Shown: positions 15,719-24,787 of the stretch, one piece after another | Position numbering within the stretch: the stretch's first letter is position 1 | Layout of the letters: every line of letters starts with the position of its first letter | Assembly: GCA_037200045.1 (NCBI GenBank) | Contig: JBBCHM010000002.1 | Span: 857,241 to 921,240 of the forward strand | DNA from: Rhizomicrobium sp. | GTDB taxonomy: Bacteria > Pseudomonadota > Alphaproteobacteria > Micropepsales > Micropepsaceae | Length of the DNA: 64,000 bases | Direction of reading: 5' to 3' | Notes under the pieces: generated by a model | Seen by the model: only the letters and a program-made list of their open reading frames with translations | Told to the model about the DNA's origin: nothing | Databases searched by the model: none | Program-made: the position numbers and the translations under genes

Positions 15719-17101
15719 TCAGGCGCGCAGCCGGATGTGGTTGATGAGATCGATGCGGGTGATCAGGCCGACGAACTTAGCACCGTCGCAGACCAGCGCC
15801 ACCTCGTCATGGGCAAAGATGGGTTCGAGAGCGGAGATCGGCGCCTTGACCTGCAAGGTCTTCGGCGCCGCGGTCATCGCGTCCTTCACCGCGCCGGCGA
15901 AGCGCGCCTTGCGCAGGTCTTCGGGGCCTTCGACGGCGGCGAGGATATCGCTTTCGTCGACGATGCCGACAAGGCTGCCGTCGATGAGGACGGGAAGCTG
16001 GGAGACGTCGGCGGCGCGCATCCGGTTATAGGCGGTCAGCAGCGTGTCGTCCGGCCCGACCGTGACGGTGGCGCCGCTGTCGAAGCGGCGCGAGATGAGA
16101 TCGGAGAGGTCGCCCTTCAGCGGCTGGGTGGAAAGGCCCTGCTCGATCACCCAATAGTCGTTGTAGACCTTGGAGAGGTATTTGTTGCCGCTGTCGCAGA
16201 CCAGCGTGACGACGCGCTTGGGCTCGGTCTGCTCGCGGCAATAGCGCAGCGCCGCGGCCAGCAGCGTGCCGGAGGACGAGCCGGCGAGGATGCCTTCCTT
16301 TTCCAGGAGCGCGCGCGCCGCTTCGATGCTTTCCTTGTCGGGGATCGAATAGGCGGTCTTGACGAATTTCAGCACGGCGTTGGGCGGCACGAAGTCCTCG
16401 CCGATGCCTTCGATGGTCCAGGAGCCGGCCTCGACCGTCTTGCCCGTCTTGATCAGCGGCGCGAGGATGGAGCCGAGCGGATCGGCCAGCACCATCCGCG
16501 TCTTCGGCGAGACGCGGGCGAAGAACCGGCCGAGCCCGGTCAGCGTGCCGCCGGAGCCGACGCCGACGACGACGGCGTCGATGTCGCGGTCCATCTGCTC
16601 CCAGATCTCAGGGCCGGTCGTGGTCTCGTGCGCCAGCGGGTTGGCGGGGTTGGCGAACTGGTTGATGAAATGGGCCTGGTGCTCGGCGGCGATGCGCTCG
16701 GCCATGTCCTGGTAGTATTCGGGATGGCCCTTGCCGACGTCGGAGCGCGTCATGCGGACATCGGCGCCGAGCGCGCGCAGGTGCAGGATTTTCTCGCGCG
16801 CCATCTTGTCGGGGACGACGAGGATGATCTTGTAGCCCTTGGCGGTGGCGACCTGGGCGAGGCCGAGGCCGGTATTGCCGGCGGTGGCCTCGACGATGGT
16901 GCCGCCGGGCTTCAGCGCGCCGCTTTTCTCCGCCGCCTCGATCATCGAAAGGCCGATGCGGTCCTTGATCGAGCCGCCGGGGTTCTGGCTCTCCAGCTTG
17001 GCGAACAGGCGGCAGGGGCCGGTGTCGAAATGCGTGAGCTCGATCATCGGCGTGTTGCCGATCAGGTCGAGAGCGGAGCGGACGGGACGCGGTGCGGGCA
17101 T
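15719..17101 (-). CDS. Cystathionine beta-synthase with C-terminal CBS domains
   Basis: This is a 460-residue PLP enzyme that condenses serine (or O-acetylserine) with homocysteine. The catalytic domain (about 1-320) has LIGNTPMIELTHF, KLESQNPGGSIKDRIG with the PLP Lys, EATAGNTGLGLAQVA, and GVGSGGTLTGLGRFF. GILAGSSSGTLLAAAL closes the active site. Two CBS repeats (about 345-460) end with LISRRFDSGATVTVG, DDTLLTAYNRMRAADVSQLP and ALVCDGAKFVGLITRIDL; in the family they bind adenosyl ligands. I chose the ATG at 17101 (MPAPRPVRSALDLIG), because the 68 upstream residues of the longer frame do not match the family. With the downstream gamma-lyase it makes cysteine from homocysteine. Confidence 0.9.
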   Translation of the reverse strand: MPAPRPVRSALDLIGNTPMIELTHFDTGPCRLFAKLESQNPGGSIKDRIGLSMIEAAEKSGALKPGGTIVEATAGNTGLGLAQVATAKGYKIILVVPDKMAREKILHLRALGADVRMTRSDVGKGHPEYYQDMAERIAAEHQAHFINQFANPANPLAHETTTGPEIWEQMDRDIDAVVVGVGSGGTLTGLGRFFARVSPKTRMVLADPLGSILAPLIKTGKTVEAGSWTIEGIGEDFVPPNAVLKFVKTAYSIPDKESIEAARALLEKEGILAGSSSGTLLAAALRYCREQTEPKRVVTLVCDSGNKYLSKVYNDYWVIEQGLSTQPLKGDLSDLISRRFDSGATVTVGPDDTLLTAYNRMRAADVSQLPVLIDGSLVGIVDESDILAAVEGPEDLRKARFAGAVKDAMTAAPKTLQVKAPISALEPIFAHDEVALVCDGAKFVGLITRIDLINHIRLRA

Positions 17102-17432
17102 GAATCGGGAGCCGAAGGGATGCGCCGGGAGGATAACGCGAAAGCGGGCGATCCGAGGCGAAATCGGCAAAAGACAGAAACGGGCGGCGGGCATGGCATC
17201 AAGCGAATTAAGCTGTCGCGAAGCAGGCGAAAACGGCAGTTTCGCAATGCGCGTCATCCCCGGCCTTCGCGGAGGGAGTCTTGAACCGGAAGTCCACACT
17301 CCCAAGTGTCATCCGCCGCGAATGCGGCGGACCCAGGTGAAATCCTGCACCGACGACGCCAGCATCAACTGGGTGCCCCGCATTCGCGGGGCATGACACG
17401 CCAATTTGATGCGAAATCCTACGCCGGATCGC
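17102..17432. other. Intergenic region, mostly repeat
   Basis: These 331 bases upstream of the CBS gene contain the composite repeat at 17307-17398. Just before it, around 17256-17280, there is a lone half-site starting GTCATCCCCGG, like the left end of the element at 36420. No credible coding sequence is seen. The promoter of the CBS gene should lie in 17102-17250, but I find no convincing pair of hexamers. Confidence 0.5.
17307..17398. repeat. Composite inverted repeat, copy 2
   Basis: A 92-base element with the same ends as the one at 12384-12469. The left arm is identical over TGTCATCCGCCGCGAATGCG and beyond. The right arm is identical except for one base in the CACCTGGG word (CAACTGGG here). 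The 24-base centre differs completely from copy 1, so the arms, not the centre, are conserved. It lies between the UBP zinc-finger stop (17433) and the CBS gene. Confidence 0.85.
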
Positions 17433-17741
17433 TCACACAAACCGCGGGATCGGTCCGCGCTGCGGCGTGGCATTGTCGGAGAGGTCGAACATCACTTCGT
17501 CGACATAGCACCAGCCCCAGCGCTCGGGCGGGTCGTAACCTTCGACGATCGGATGCTTGGTCTTATGGAAGTGCTTGGTCGCATGCCGGTTCGGCGAGGA
17601 ATCGCAGCAGCCGACATGGCCGCAGGTGCGGCAGAGCCGCAGATGCACCCAAAGCGAGCCGGTCTTGAGGCATTCCTCGCAACCCAGCGCGCTCGGCGTC
17701 ACCTTGCGGATCGTACCGAGATGCGAGCAGCCATCGGCCAT
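17433..17741 (-). CDS. UBP-type zinc finger protein
   Basis: This 102-residue protein is essentially one UBP zinc finger (PF02148). Ligand-bearing stretches are CSHL near residue 5, GCEECLKTG, HLRLCRTCGHVGCCDSS, and NRHATKHFHKTKHP. In eukaryotes this fold reads the free C-terminal Gly-Gly of ubiquitin; in bacteria the ligand is unknown. The start ATG at 17741 overlaps the stop of the upstream flavoprotein as TGATG, so the two are translated together. This pairing with a thioredoxin-reductase-like protein is seen repeatedly in bacteria and suggests a joint role. Confidence 0.88.
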   Translation of the reverse strand: MADGCSHLGTIRKVTPSALGCEECLKTGSLWVHLRLCRTCGHVGCCDSSPNRHATKHFHKTKHPIVEGYDPPERWGWCYVDEVMFDLSDNATPQRGPIPRFV

Positions 17742-19381
17742 CAGACCTTCTCCGTCGCGACCGGGCCGCCATCGGCCAGATAGGCGTGGATGGCGGAGAC
17801 CACCTGGGCGCCCTCGCCCACCGCCGCGGCGACGCGCTTGATTGAGCCGGCGCGGGCATCGCCGATGGCGAAGATGCCCGGATTGCTCGTCTCGAACGGC
17901 CGGTCGCCCCGCGTATGCACGAAGCCCTTGGCGTCGAGGTCGACGCCGCAACCGCTCAGCCAATCGGTGTTCGGGTCGGCGCCGATGAAGAGGAAGACGT
18001 GACCGATCGACTTTTCGGTGACAGCACCGGTCTTGCGGTCCGTCCACTCGACGCTCTGCAGGATGGTCTTGTCGCCCTTGAGCGCGGTGACTTCGGTCTT
18101 CGTCAAAAGCTCGATATTGGGTTGGGCGGCGATGCGGTCGATCAGATAGCGCGACATGGTCGCTTCCAGGCCCGGCCCGCGTATCAGCATATAGACCTTC
18201 CTCACGCGGCTCGCGAGATAGACGGCGCCCTGCCCGGCCGAATTGCCGCCGCCGATCAGCACGACTTCCTGGCCGGCGCACAGCCGCGCCTCCAGCGGCG
18301 AGGCCCAGTAATGGACGTGGCTGCCCTCGTAATCGGCGAGATTGCCGACGGCGAGGCGCTTGTAGCGCGCGCCGCTGGCGATGATGATCGCGCGGGCGCG
18401 GACCTGCTCCTTGTTCGCCAGTTCGAGATGGAAGATGCCGCCGCGCCGGCCGACGCTGGCGACCTCGTCGGGGATCGCCATCTCGGCGCCGAATTTCTGC
18501 GCCTGGTTGAAGGCACGGGCCATCAGCGCCAGCCCGCTGATGCCGGTGGGAAAGCCGAGATAGTTCTCGATCCGCGTCGAGGCGCCGGCCTGGCCGCCGA
18601 AGGCGCGGCAGTCGAGCAGGATGACGCACAGCCCTTCCGACGCGGCATAGACCGCGGCGCTGAGGCCGGCGGGGCCGGAGCCGACGATCGCCACGTCGTA
18701 GAGCTTTTCCGGATCTAGCGTGCCGATCAGGCCGAGGCAGCGCGCCAACTCGTCTTCCGACGGATTGCGCAGCAACTGGCCGTTCGGGCACAGCACGATC
18801 GGCAATTCGCCCGTCTCGACCTGGAAGCGGTCGAGCATGGCCTGCGCCTCGGTGTCGGCGCCCGGGCAGAGGATGGTGTAGGGATGGCCGTTGCGGGCGA
18901 GGAACGCGGCCAGGCGGATCACGTCGACATTGCCTTCGCGGCCGACGATCACCGGGCCGCCGGCACCGCTCTCCAAGAGGCCGACGCGGCGCAGGATGAG
19001 CGCGCGCATGATGCGCTCGCCGAGTTCCGCCTCCTCCACCAGAAGGTCGCGCAGGCGTTGTGGGCGGACGACGATGGAGTCGACCGGCGTAAGCGCCACG
19101 GCATCGACGAGGGAAGGCTTGCCGGAAAGCTGCGCCAGCTCGCCCATGAAGCTGCCGCGGCCATGGGTGACGATGAGCTGCTCGCGGCCGAGCGCATCGC
19201 GCTGCTTGACCGCGACCTCGCCTTTCAGGATCAGGTGGAAGCCGGGCGGGACTTCGCCGGTCCGCGCCAGCAGTTCGTCCTTCGGATAGGAACGCTCCTC
19301 GCCGAAGCGGCTCAGCCGGTGCAGTTCCTGCGGCGTGAGGACCGGGAACATCTGGTCGTGGCGGGTGTCGATGACGGCCAT
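17741..19381 (-). CDS. Cyclic-nucleotide-binding-domain thioredoxin-reductase-like flavoprotein
   Basis: This 546-residue fusion has three parts. A cNMP-binding domain (about 10-130) contains PGFHLILKGEVAVKQRD and GSFMGELAQLSGKPSLVDA. A thioredoxin/glutaredoxin-like segment (about 140-215) contains RNGHPYTILCPGAD. A C-terminal FAD/NAD(P) reductase (about 225-540) has VAIVGSGPAGLSAAVYAASE, GGQAGASTRIENYLGFP, VVLIGGGNSAGQGAVYLA and GIFAIGDARAGSIKRVAAAV. The redox CxxC of true thioredoxin reductases is missing: the position reads HVHYWASPLEA. Electrons must leave by another route, or the enzyme is not a thioredoxin reductase. It is the first gene of a pair with the UBP zinc finger. Confidence 0.88.
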   Translation of the reverse strand: MAVIDTRHDQMFPVLTPQELHRLSRFGEERSYPKDELLARTGEVPPGFHLILKGEVAVKQRDALGREQLIVTHGRGSFMGELAQLSGKPSLVDAVALTPVDSIVVRPQRLRDLLVEEAELGERIMRALILRRVGLLESGAGGPVIVGREGNVDVIRLAAFLARNGHPYTILCPGADTEAQAMLDRFQVETGELPIVLCPNGQLLRNPSEDELARCLGLIGTLDPEKLYDVAIVGSGPAGLSAAVYAASEGLCVILLDCRAFGGQAGASTRIENYLGFPTGISGLALMARAFNQAQKFGAEMAIPDEVASVGRRGGIFHLELANKEQVRARAIIIASGARYKRLAVGNLADYEGSHVHYWASPLEARLCAGQEVVLIGGGNSAGQGAVYLASRVRKVYMLIRGPGLEATMSRYLIDRIAAQPNIELLTKTEVTALKGDKTILQSVEWTDRKTGAVTEKSIGHVFLFIGADPNTDWLSGCGVDLDAKGFVHTRGDRPFETSNPGIFAIGDARAGSIKRVAAAVGEGAQVVSAIHAYLADGGPVATEKV

Positions 19382-19472
19382 GGGCGCTCCGCTTCAGGAG
19401 GCGCATCTGAAGCCGCCGCGCCGGCCAGCGCAAGATGGACTTTCGCGGGACCGGATCGCGTCTTCGCGGAAC

Positions 19473-20360
19473 CTAGCCGCCCCGCAGCATCTTGATGATG
19501 CCGGAAAAATCGACGCTTGCATTGCCCTGCGCCGCGAACAGGGCATAGAGCTGCGCGGCCTCGGCGCCGAGCGGCGTGGCGGCGCCCGCGCCGGTGGCGG
19601 CCGCCTGGGCGAGCTTCAGATCCTTCAGCATCAGCGCGGTGGCGAAGCCGCCGGTGTAGTCGCGGTTGGAGGGCGCGGTCGGCACCGGACCGGGCACCGG
19701 GCAATAGGTCGTGAGCGACCAGCTCTGGCCCGACGCCGCCGACATGATGTCGTAGAGCTTCTGGTGCTCAAGGCCGAGCTTTTCTCCCAGCGCGAAAGCT
19801 TCGCAAGTCCCGATCATCGAGATCGCGAGCAGCATGTTGTTGCAGATCTTGGCCGCTTGCCCCGCGCCGGCGCCGCCGGCATGGACGATGCGCTTGCCCA
19901 TCTTCTCCAGGATCGGCCTGGCGCGTTCGAACGCCCGGTCGGAGCCGCCGCACATGAAGGCGAGCGTGCCGGCTTCCGCGCCGCTGACGCCGCCGGAGAC
20001 CGGCGCGTCGAGGAAATCGAAGCCCGCCTTCTCGGCGGCGGCGTGAACCGCACGGGCGGAATCGATGTCGATGGTCGAGCAGTCGATCAGGAGCGCGTCC
20101 TGCTTCGCGGCGGTGAGGATGCTTTCGCTTTCGAGATAGACCGAACGCACATGCTGGCCGGCCGGCAGCATGGTGATCACGACATCGGCGTCCTTCACGG
20201 CTTCGAGCGCGGTCGGCGCGGCGACGGCGCCGGCATCGGTCACGGGCTTGAGCGCGGCGGCGCTGAGGTCGAAGGCGCGGACCTTGTCCTGCGCCTTCAG
20301 CAGATTGCGCGCCATCGGCCCGCCCATATTGCCGACGCCGATGAATGCGATGGTGGTCAT
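19473..20360 (-). CDS. mmsB: 3-hydroxyisobutyrate dehydrogenase
   Basis: This is a 295-residue beta-hydroxyacid dehydrogenase that oxidises 3-hydroxyisobutyrate to methylmalonate semialdehyde with NAD in valine breakdown. The N-terminal Rossmann motif is IAFIGVGNMGGPMARNLL, and the substrate loop is DAPVSGGVSGAEAGTLAFMC. The catalytic Lys lies in GAGQAAKICNNMLLAISM. The C-terminal domain holds DYTGGFATALMLKDLKLA. The start ATG at 20360 overlaps the hydrolase stop as ATGA; a longer open frame reaching 20651 is out-of-frame coding sequence. It is the third gene of the mmsA-hydrolase-mmsB unit. Confidence 0.93.
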   Translation of the reverse strand: MTTIAFIGVGNMGGPMARNLLKAQDKVRAFDLSAAALKPVTDAGAVAAPTALEAVKDADVVITMLPAGQHVRSVYLESESILTAAKQDALLIDCSTIDIDSARAVHAAAEKAGFDFLDAPVSGGVSGAEAGTLAFMCGGSDRAFERARPILEKMGKRIVHAGGAGAGQAAKICNNMLLAISMIGTCEAFALGEKLGLEHQKLYDIMSAASGQSWSLTTYCPVPGPVPTAPSNRDYTGGFATALMLKDLKLAQAAATGAGAATPLGAEAAQLYALFAAQGNASVDFSGIIKMLRGG

Positions 20361-21397
20361 AGCGGCAATTCCTTGTCTCCCAGCGGCGCGAAATAGGCAT
20401 CGATATCGACGTCGCTCACCTCGGCCAACGTCGCCGGCTGCCAGTTCGGCGCGCCGTCCTTGTCGATGATCGTGGCGCGGACGCCTTCGTAGAAGTCGTG
20501 GCCGGCCATGACGCGATTGACCATGCGGAATTCCATCCGCATGCCGTCGCCGAAGGACGCCAGGTCGCGGCCGTCGCGGATCTGCCGGAAGGCGAGCTTG
20601 GTCGCGGTCGGCGATTTGGCGCGGATGATCCGCGCCGTGTCGTCGGCCCAATCGGTATGATCGGCATCGAGCGCGGCCAGGATGTCCTCGACCGAGTTCA
20701 AACCGAACATCGCATCGATCTTGGCGCGATGGGCAATCAGATAGGCGTCGGGCACGCTGTCGGTCACGTCGCGCAACGCCATGTCGATCTCGCGCCCGCC
20801 GGCGAGGCTTGAGAGGAGCGCGTCGCGCCTTGCGGCCGGCACGAAGTGCGTCGCGACGCCGGCATAGAGCGCATCGGCCGTCTTCAGCCGCGCGCCGGTC
20901 AATCCCAGATACATGCCGAGCTCGCCGGGCAGACGCGGCAGGAACCAGCTTCCGCCGACATCGGGAAACAGACCGATGCCCGTCTCGGGCATGGCGAACT
21001 GCATCGTCTCGTCGGCGACGCGGTGGCTGCCGTGTACCGACACGCCGGCGCCGCCGCCCATCACAAAGCCGCGCAGCAGCGCGACATAAGGCTTGGGAAA
21101 ATGCTTGATGGAGGTGTTAAGGAGGTATTCGTCGCGGTAGAACTCCAATGCATAAGGCGTTCCCGCCTTGCCGCTGTCGTAGAGCGAGCGGATGTCGCCG
21201 CCGGCGCAGAACGCGCGTTCGCCTTCGCCCTGGATGACGACGGTCCGCACCGCGTCGTCGGCCGCCCAATCCTTCAGCCGCGCCAGCATCGCAACCGCCA
21301 TGCCGTGCGTCAGCGCGTTCAACGCTTTCGGCCGGTTGAGCGTGATGAGGCCGACGGCGCCGCGGGACTCGAAAAGGATTTCTGGTTCGTCACTCAT
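20357..21397 (-). CDS. 3-hydroxyisobutyryl-CoA hydrolase (enoyl-CoA hydratase family)
   Basis: This is a 346-residue crotonase-fold protein. The N-terminal crotonase domain has LITLNRPKALNALTHGM, the oxyanion-hole segment ERAFCAGGDIRSLYDSG, FVMGGGAGVSVHGSHRVADE with the second oxyanion Gly, and ETGIGLFPDVGGSWFLPRL with the acidic catalytic residue. The HIBCH-specific C-terminal helical part follows. Its length and the FPDVGGS motif separate it from ordinary hydratases. It releases 3-hydroxyisobutyrate from its CoA ester, the step before MmsB. It lies 19 bases after mmsA. Confidence 0.92.
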   Translation of the reverse strand: MSDEPEILFESRGAVGLITLNRPKALNALTHGMAVAMLARLKDWAADDAVRTVVIQGEGERAFCAGGDIRSLYDSGKAGTPYALEFYRDEYLLNTSIKHFPKPYVALLRGFVMGGGAGVSVHGSHRVADETMQFAMPETGIGLFPDVGGSWFLPRLPGELGMYLGLTGARLKTADALYAGVATHFVPAARRDALLSSLAGGREIDMALRDVTDSVPDAYLIAHRAKIDAMFGLNSVEDILAALDADHTDWADDTARIIRAKSPTATKLAFRQIRDGRDLASFGDGMRMEFRMVNRVMAGHDFYEGVRATIIDKDGAPNWQPATLAEVSDVDIDAYFAPLGDKELPL

Positions 21398-21416
21398 CGC
21401 GATGACAGTGGTGCCA

Positions 21417-22916
21417 TCACTTCATCGTCGGAATGACGAAGCTGGCGTTTTCGCGGACGCCGCCCTTGGGCCAGCGGGCCGTCACCGTCTTCACGCGCGT
21501 ATAAAACCGCACGCCTTCCGGGCCGTGCTGGTTCACGTCGCCGAACGCCGAGCGCTTCCAGCCGCCGAAGGTGTGATAGGCCAGCGGCACCGGGATCGGC
21601 ACGTTGATGCCGACCATGCCGACCTTCACCTTGCTGGCGAATTCGCGCGCCGCGTCGCCGTCGCGGGTGAAGATCGCGACGCCATTGCCGTATTGGTGGT
21701 TCGACGGCAGCGACAACGCCTCGTCGAAATCCTTGGCGCGGGCGATCTGCAGCACGGGTCCGAAAATCTCGTCCTGATAGGTCTTCATCTCCTGCGTGAC
21801 CTGATCGAACAGCGAACCACCGAGATAGTAGCCGTTTTCATAGCCCTGGAGCTTGAAGTTGCGGCCGTCGACCAGAAGCTTCGCGCCCTCCGCGACGCCC
21901 TGGTCGATATAGGCCTTCACCTTCTCGCGATGCGCGGCGGTGACGAGCGGGCCGTAGTCCGCGTCGGGATCGGTCGGGATGCCGACGCGCAGGCTTTCGA
22001 CGCGCGGCTTCAGCTTGGCGACCAGCGCCTCGGCCGTCTTCTCGCCCACCGGCACCGCGACGCTGATCGCCATGCAGCGCTCGCCGGCCGAGCCGTAGCC
22101 GGCGCCGATCAGCTCGTTGGTCACCTGATCGAGATCGGCGTCGGGCATGATGATGGCGTGGTTCTTGGCGCCGCCCATCGCCTGCACGCGCTTGCCGTGC
22201 GCCGTGCCCTGCGAATAGACGTAATGCGCGATGGCCGAGGAGCCGACGAAGCTCACCGCCTGGATGTCCGGGTCTTCGAGGATGGCGTCGACCGCTTCCT
22301 TGTCGCCGTTGACGACCTGGAGCACGCCGGCCGGCGCCCCCGCCTCCATCATCAGCTCGGCGAGGCGCATCGGCACGCCCGGGTCCTTCTCGCTTGGCTT
22401 AACGATGAAGGTGTTGCCGCAGGCGATGGCGACGCCGAACATCCACATCGGGATCATCGCCGGGAAGTTGAACGGCGTGATGCCGGCGACGACGCCGAGC
22501 GGCTGGCGCATGGAATAGATGTCGATCGACGGGCCCGCGCCCTCGGTGTATTCGCCCTTCATCAGGTGCGGGATGCCGCAGGCGAATTCGATGACTTCGA
22601 GGCCGCGCTGGATGTCGCCCCTGGAATCGGCGACGACCTTGCCGTGCTCGGACGACAGCAGGCGCGCCAGCTCGTCCATGTTCTTCTCGACCAGCGCCTT
22701 GAAATTGAACATCACGCGGGCGCGGCGCTGGGGATTGACGGCCGACCATTCGCGGAACGCCTTGGACGCGACCTCCACGGCGCGGCGCATCTCGGCGCGC
22801 GACGCGAGGGCGACCTTGGCCTGCACCTCGCCGATCGAAGGATCGTAGATCTCGCCGAAGCGGCCCGACGTGCCCGCGACGGTCTTGCCGTCGATGAAAT
22901 GGCCGTATTGTTTCAT
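21417..22916 (-). CDS. mmsA: CoA-acylating methylmalonate-semialdehyde dehydrogenase
   Basis: This is a 499-residue aldehyde dehydrogenase that converts methylmalonate semialdehyde to propionyl-CoA. Family features are the N-terminal [41 protein letters not shown], and [13 protein letters not shown]. The catalytic Cys is in [16 protein letters not shown]. Class-specific features are the residues around that Cys and the C-terminal [18 protein letters not shown]. It is the first gene of the valine degradation unit with the hydrolase and mmsB. Propionyl-CoA carboxylase is not in this window. Confidence 0.94.
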   Translation of the reverse strand: MKQYGHFIDGKTVAGTSGRFGEIYDPSIGEVQAKVALASRAEMRRAVEVASKAFREWSAVNPQRRARVMFNFKALVEKNMDELARLLSSEHGKVVADSRGDIQRGLEVIEFACGIPHLMKGEYTEGAGPSIDIYSMRQPLGVVAGITPFNFPAMIPMWMFGVAIACGNTFIVKPSEKDPGVPMRLAELMMEAGAPAGVLQVVNGDKEAVDAILEDPDIQAVSFVGSSAIAHYVYSQGTAHGKRVQAMGGAKNHAIIMPDADLDQVTNELIGAGYGSAGERCMAISVAVPVGEKTAEALVAKLKPRVESLRVGIPTDPDADYGPLVTAAHREKVKAYIDQGVAEGAKLLVDGRNFKLQGYENGYYLGGSLFDQVTQEMKTYQDEIFGPVLQIARAKDFDEALSLPSNHQYGNGVAIFTRDGDAAREFASKVKVGMVGINVPIPVPLAYHTFGGWKRSAFGDVNQHGPEGVRFYTRVKTVTARWPKGGVRENASFVIPTMK

Positions 22917-22976
22917 GGCATCGAACTCCCGTTCGGCGGTGCTCTACCATGGCGGACGGCAAATCGCACGTGCCGA

Positions 22977-23960
22977 TCAGGCGATCGCTTTCCCGGCCTC
23001 GGAAATGAGCTCGAACGACCGCAGCCTTTTGGCATGGTCGTAGACGTCCGACACGATCATCAGCTCGTCCGCCCCCGTTTCCGCGACGAGCGCCTGCAGG
23101 CCGGCGCGGACGGTATCGCGCGACCCGACGATCGAGCGGGCGAGCATCTGCCGGGCCTGCGCCTTCTCGGTCGGCGACCAGTAGGTTTCGATGTCGTCGA
23201 TCGGCGGCTGGCTCAGCCCGCGCGCGCCGCGGAAAATATTCGCGAAGGACATCTGCTGCGTGGTCGCGAGCCGGCGCGCCTCGGCATCCGTTTCGGCCGC
23301 GATGATGTTGACGCCCACCATCGCGTAAGGACGCGCGAGCTGTTCGGACGGCTTGAAGCGGCTGCGGTAAATCTGCAGTGCCGGAAGGAGCAGGTCGGGC
23401 GCGAAATGCGAGGCGAAAGCATAAGGCAGGCCCAGCTCGGCGGCGAGCATGGCGCCGAAGGTGCTCGATCCCAATATCCACAGAGGCACGTTGGTGCCGG
23501 CCGCCGGCACGGCCTGGATGCGCTGATTGGGACCGGCCGGGGCGAGGAACGCCTGGAGCTCCAGAACGTCCTGCGGAAAATTCTCCGCCGCTTCGGGCGT
23601 GCGACGCAGGGCGCGCAGCGTAAGCTGGTCCGTGCCCGGCGCGCGGCCCAGCCCGAGATCGATGCGATCGGGGAAAAGCCGCGCCAGGGTGCCGAACTGT
23701 TCGGCGATGACGTAGGGCGCGTGATTGGGCAGCATGATGCCGCCCGCACCCACGCGGATGGTCTTCGAGCCGGCCGCGATATGGGCGACGACGATGGACG
23801 TGGCCGCGCTGGCGATGCCGGGCATATTGTGATGCTCGGCCACCCAGATGCGCCGATAGCCCCAGTTCTCGGCATGGGCGGCAAGATCGCGCGCATTGTC
23901 GAGCGCTCCGCGCGCGTCAGTCTCTTCCGTGACGCGAACGAGTTCGAGAATGGAAAGCAT
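22977..23960 (-). CDS. LLM class flavin-dependent oxidoreductase (MsnO8-like)
   Basis: This is a 327-residue bacterial-luciferase-like monooxygenase. Characteristic parts are [18 protein letters not shown] near residue 38, [40 protein letters not shown], and [20 protein letters not shown]. These match the widespread MsnO8/YhbW-type proteins that use reduced FMN and oxygen on an unknown substrate. It stands 60 bases upstream of mmsA on the same strand, so it might be the first gene of that transcript, although its substrate need not be related. It is divergent from trpG, with 242 bases between the starts. Confidence 0.9.
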   Translation of the reverse strand: MLSILELVRVTEETDARGALDNARDLAAHAENWGYRRIWVAEHHNMPGIASAATSIVVAHIAAGSKTIRVGAGGIMLPNHAPYVIAEQFGTLARLFPDRIDLGLGRAPGTDQLTLRALRRTPEAAENFPQDVLELQAFLAPAGPNQRIQAVPAAGTNVPLWILGSSTFGAMLAAELGLPYAFASHFAPDLLLPALQIYRSRFKPSEQLARPYAMVGVNIIAAETDAEARRLATTQQMSFANIFRGARGLSQPPIDDIETYWSPTEKAQARQMLARSIVGSRDTVRAGLQALVAETGADELMIVSDVYDHAKRLRSFELISEAGKAIA

Positions 23961-24168
23961 GCCCTATACATCGGCTGCGGCTGCCCCGATTTCAAGACGC
24001 AGGCTCGGCCGATCGCAGTTTGCCGCGGCGTTTCGGCGATCCGGATTGAAGGCAGCCGGTTACTGGCGCTTTCTTTCCCTTCGCGATTCCGCGAAAATCA
24101 CGTCCGGCCGCCGATCCCGGGGCCATCGGAAAAATCCGGGCGTGGCGGCACGCTCGGCAGGTCCGAGA

Positions 24169-24174
24169 TATAAT
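24169..24174 (+). promoter_or_regulatory. Candidate -10 element of the trpG operon
   Basis: A perfect TATAAT within an AT-rich patch (24167-24184), 28 bases before the trpG start. No good -35 hexamer is found 16-18 bases upstream. No Trp-codon leader peptide or attenuator hairpin is apparent between 23961 and 24202. Confidence 0.35.
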
Positions 24175-24202
24175 ATAAATAAATCAAGCAGATAGGTCGC
24201 GC

Positions 24203-24787
24203 ATGCTTCTCCTGATCGATAACTATGACAGCTTCACCTACAACCTGTTCCACTATCTGGGGCAGCTGGGGGCGGAGGTGGTCGTCAAGCGGAACGACGA
24301 ACTCACCGCCGCGCAGGCGCTGGCGCTGAAGCCCGACGCCATCGTGCTGTCGCCCGGGCCGTGCACGCCGAACGAGGCGGGCATCTGCCTGGAACTCATC
24401 AAGCTGGCGAACGGACGCTATCCGATCCTAGGCGTGTGCCTGGGGCATCAGGCGATCGGCCAGGTCTATGGCGGGACCATCGTGCGGGCGCCGCAGCCGA
24501 TGCACGGCAAGCTGTCGACCATCCATCACACCGGCAAAAGCGTGTTCCGCGGCCTCAACAACGATTTCCAGGCGACGCGCTATCACTCGCTCACCATCGC
24601 GCCGGAAAGCCTGCCGGCGAGCCTCGAAGTCACCGCCACCAGCGAGGACGGCGTGATCCAGGGCGTGATGCACAAGACCCATCCGGTGCACGGCGTGCAG
24701 TTCCATCCCGAAAGCATCGCCTCGGAGAACGGTCACGCGCTGCTGAACAATTTCCTCAAGCTCGCGAAAGAGACCGTGCCGGCATGA
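24203..24787 (+). CDS. trpG: Anthranilate / aminodeoxychorismate synthase glutamine amidotransferase subunit
   Basis: This 194-residue class I glutamine amidotransferase supplies ammonia to the TrpE or PabB chorismate-binding subunit. [17 protein letters not shown] starts the protein. [11 protein letters not shown] forms the oxyanion region. The nucleophile Cys is in [17 protein letters not shown], and the His-Glu of the triad is in [20 protein letters not shown]. In most Alphaproteobacteria this gene also serves folate synthesis. TrpE is not adjacent upstream; it must lie elsewhere. The stop overlaps the trpD start as ATGA. Confidence 0.94.
   Translation: MLLLIDNYDSFTYNLFHYLGQLGAEVVVKRNDELTAAQALALKPDAIVLSPGPCTPNEAGICLELIKLANGRYPILGVCLGHQAIGQVYGGTIVRAPQPMHGKLSTIHHTGKSVFRGLNNDFQATRYHSLTIAPESLPASLEVTATSEDGVIQGVMHKTHPVHGVQFHPESIASENGHALLNNFLKLAKETVPA

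Noticed and set aside
21192-24173. 993-residue plus-strand open frame
   Set aside because: It runs antisense through mmsA and the luciferase-like gene, both of which have clear family motifs. The translated product is low-complexity.
23961-24202. Tryptophan attenuator
   Set aside because: No short leader ORF with Trp codons and no alternative hairpins before trpG.
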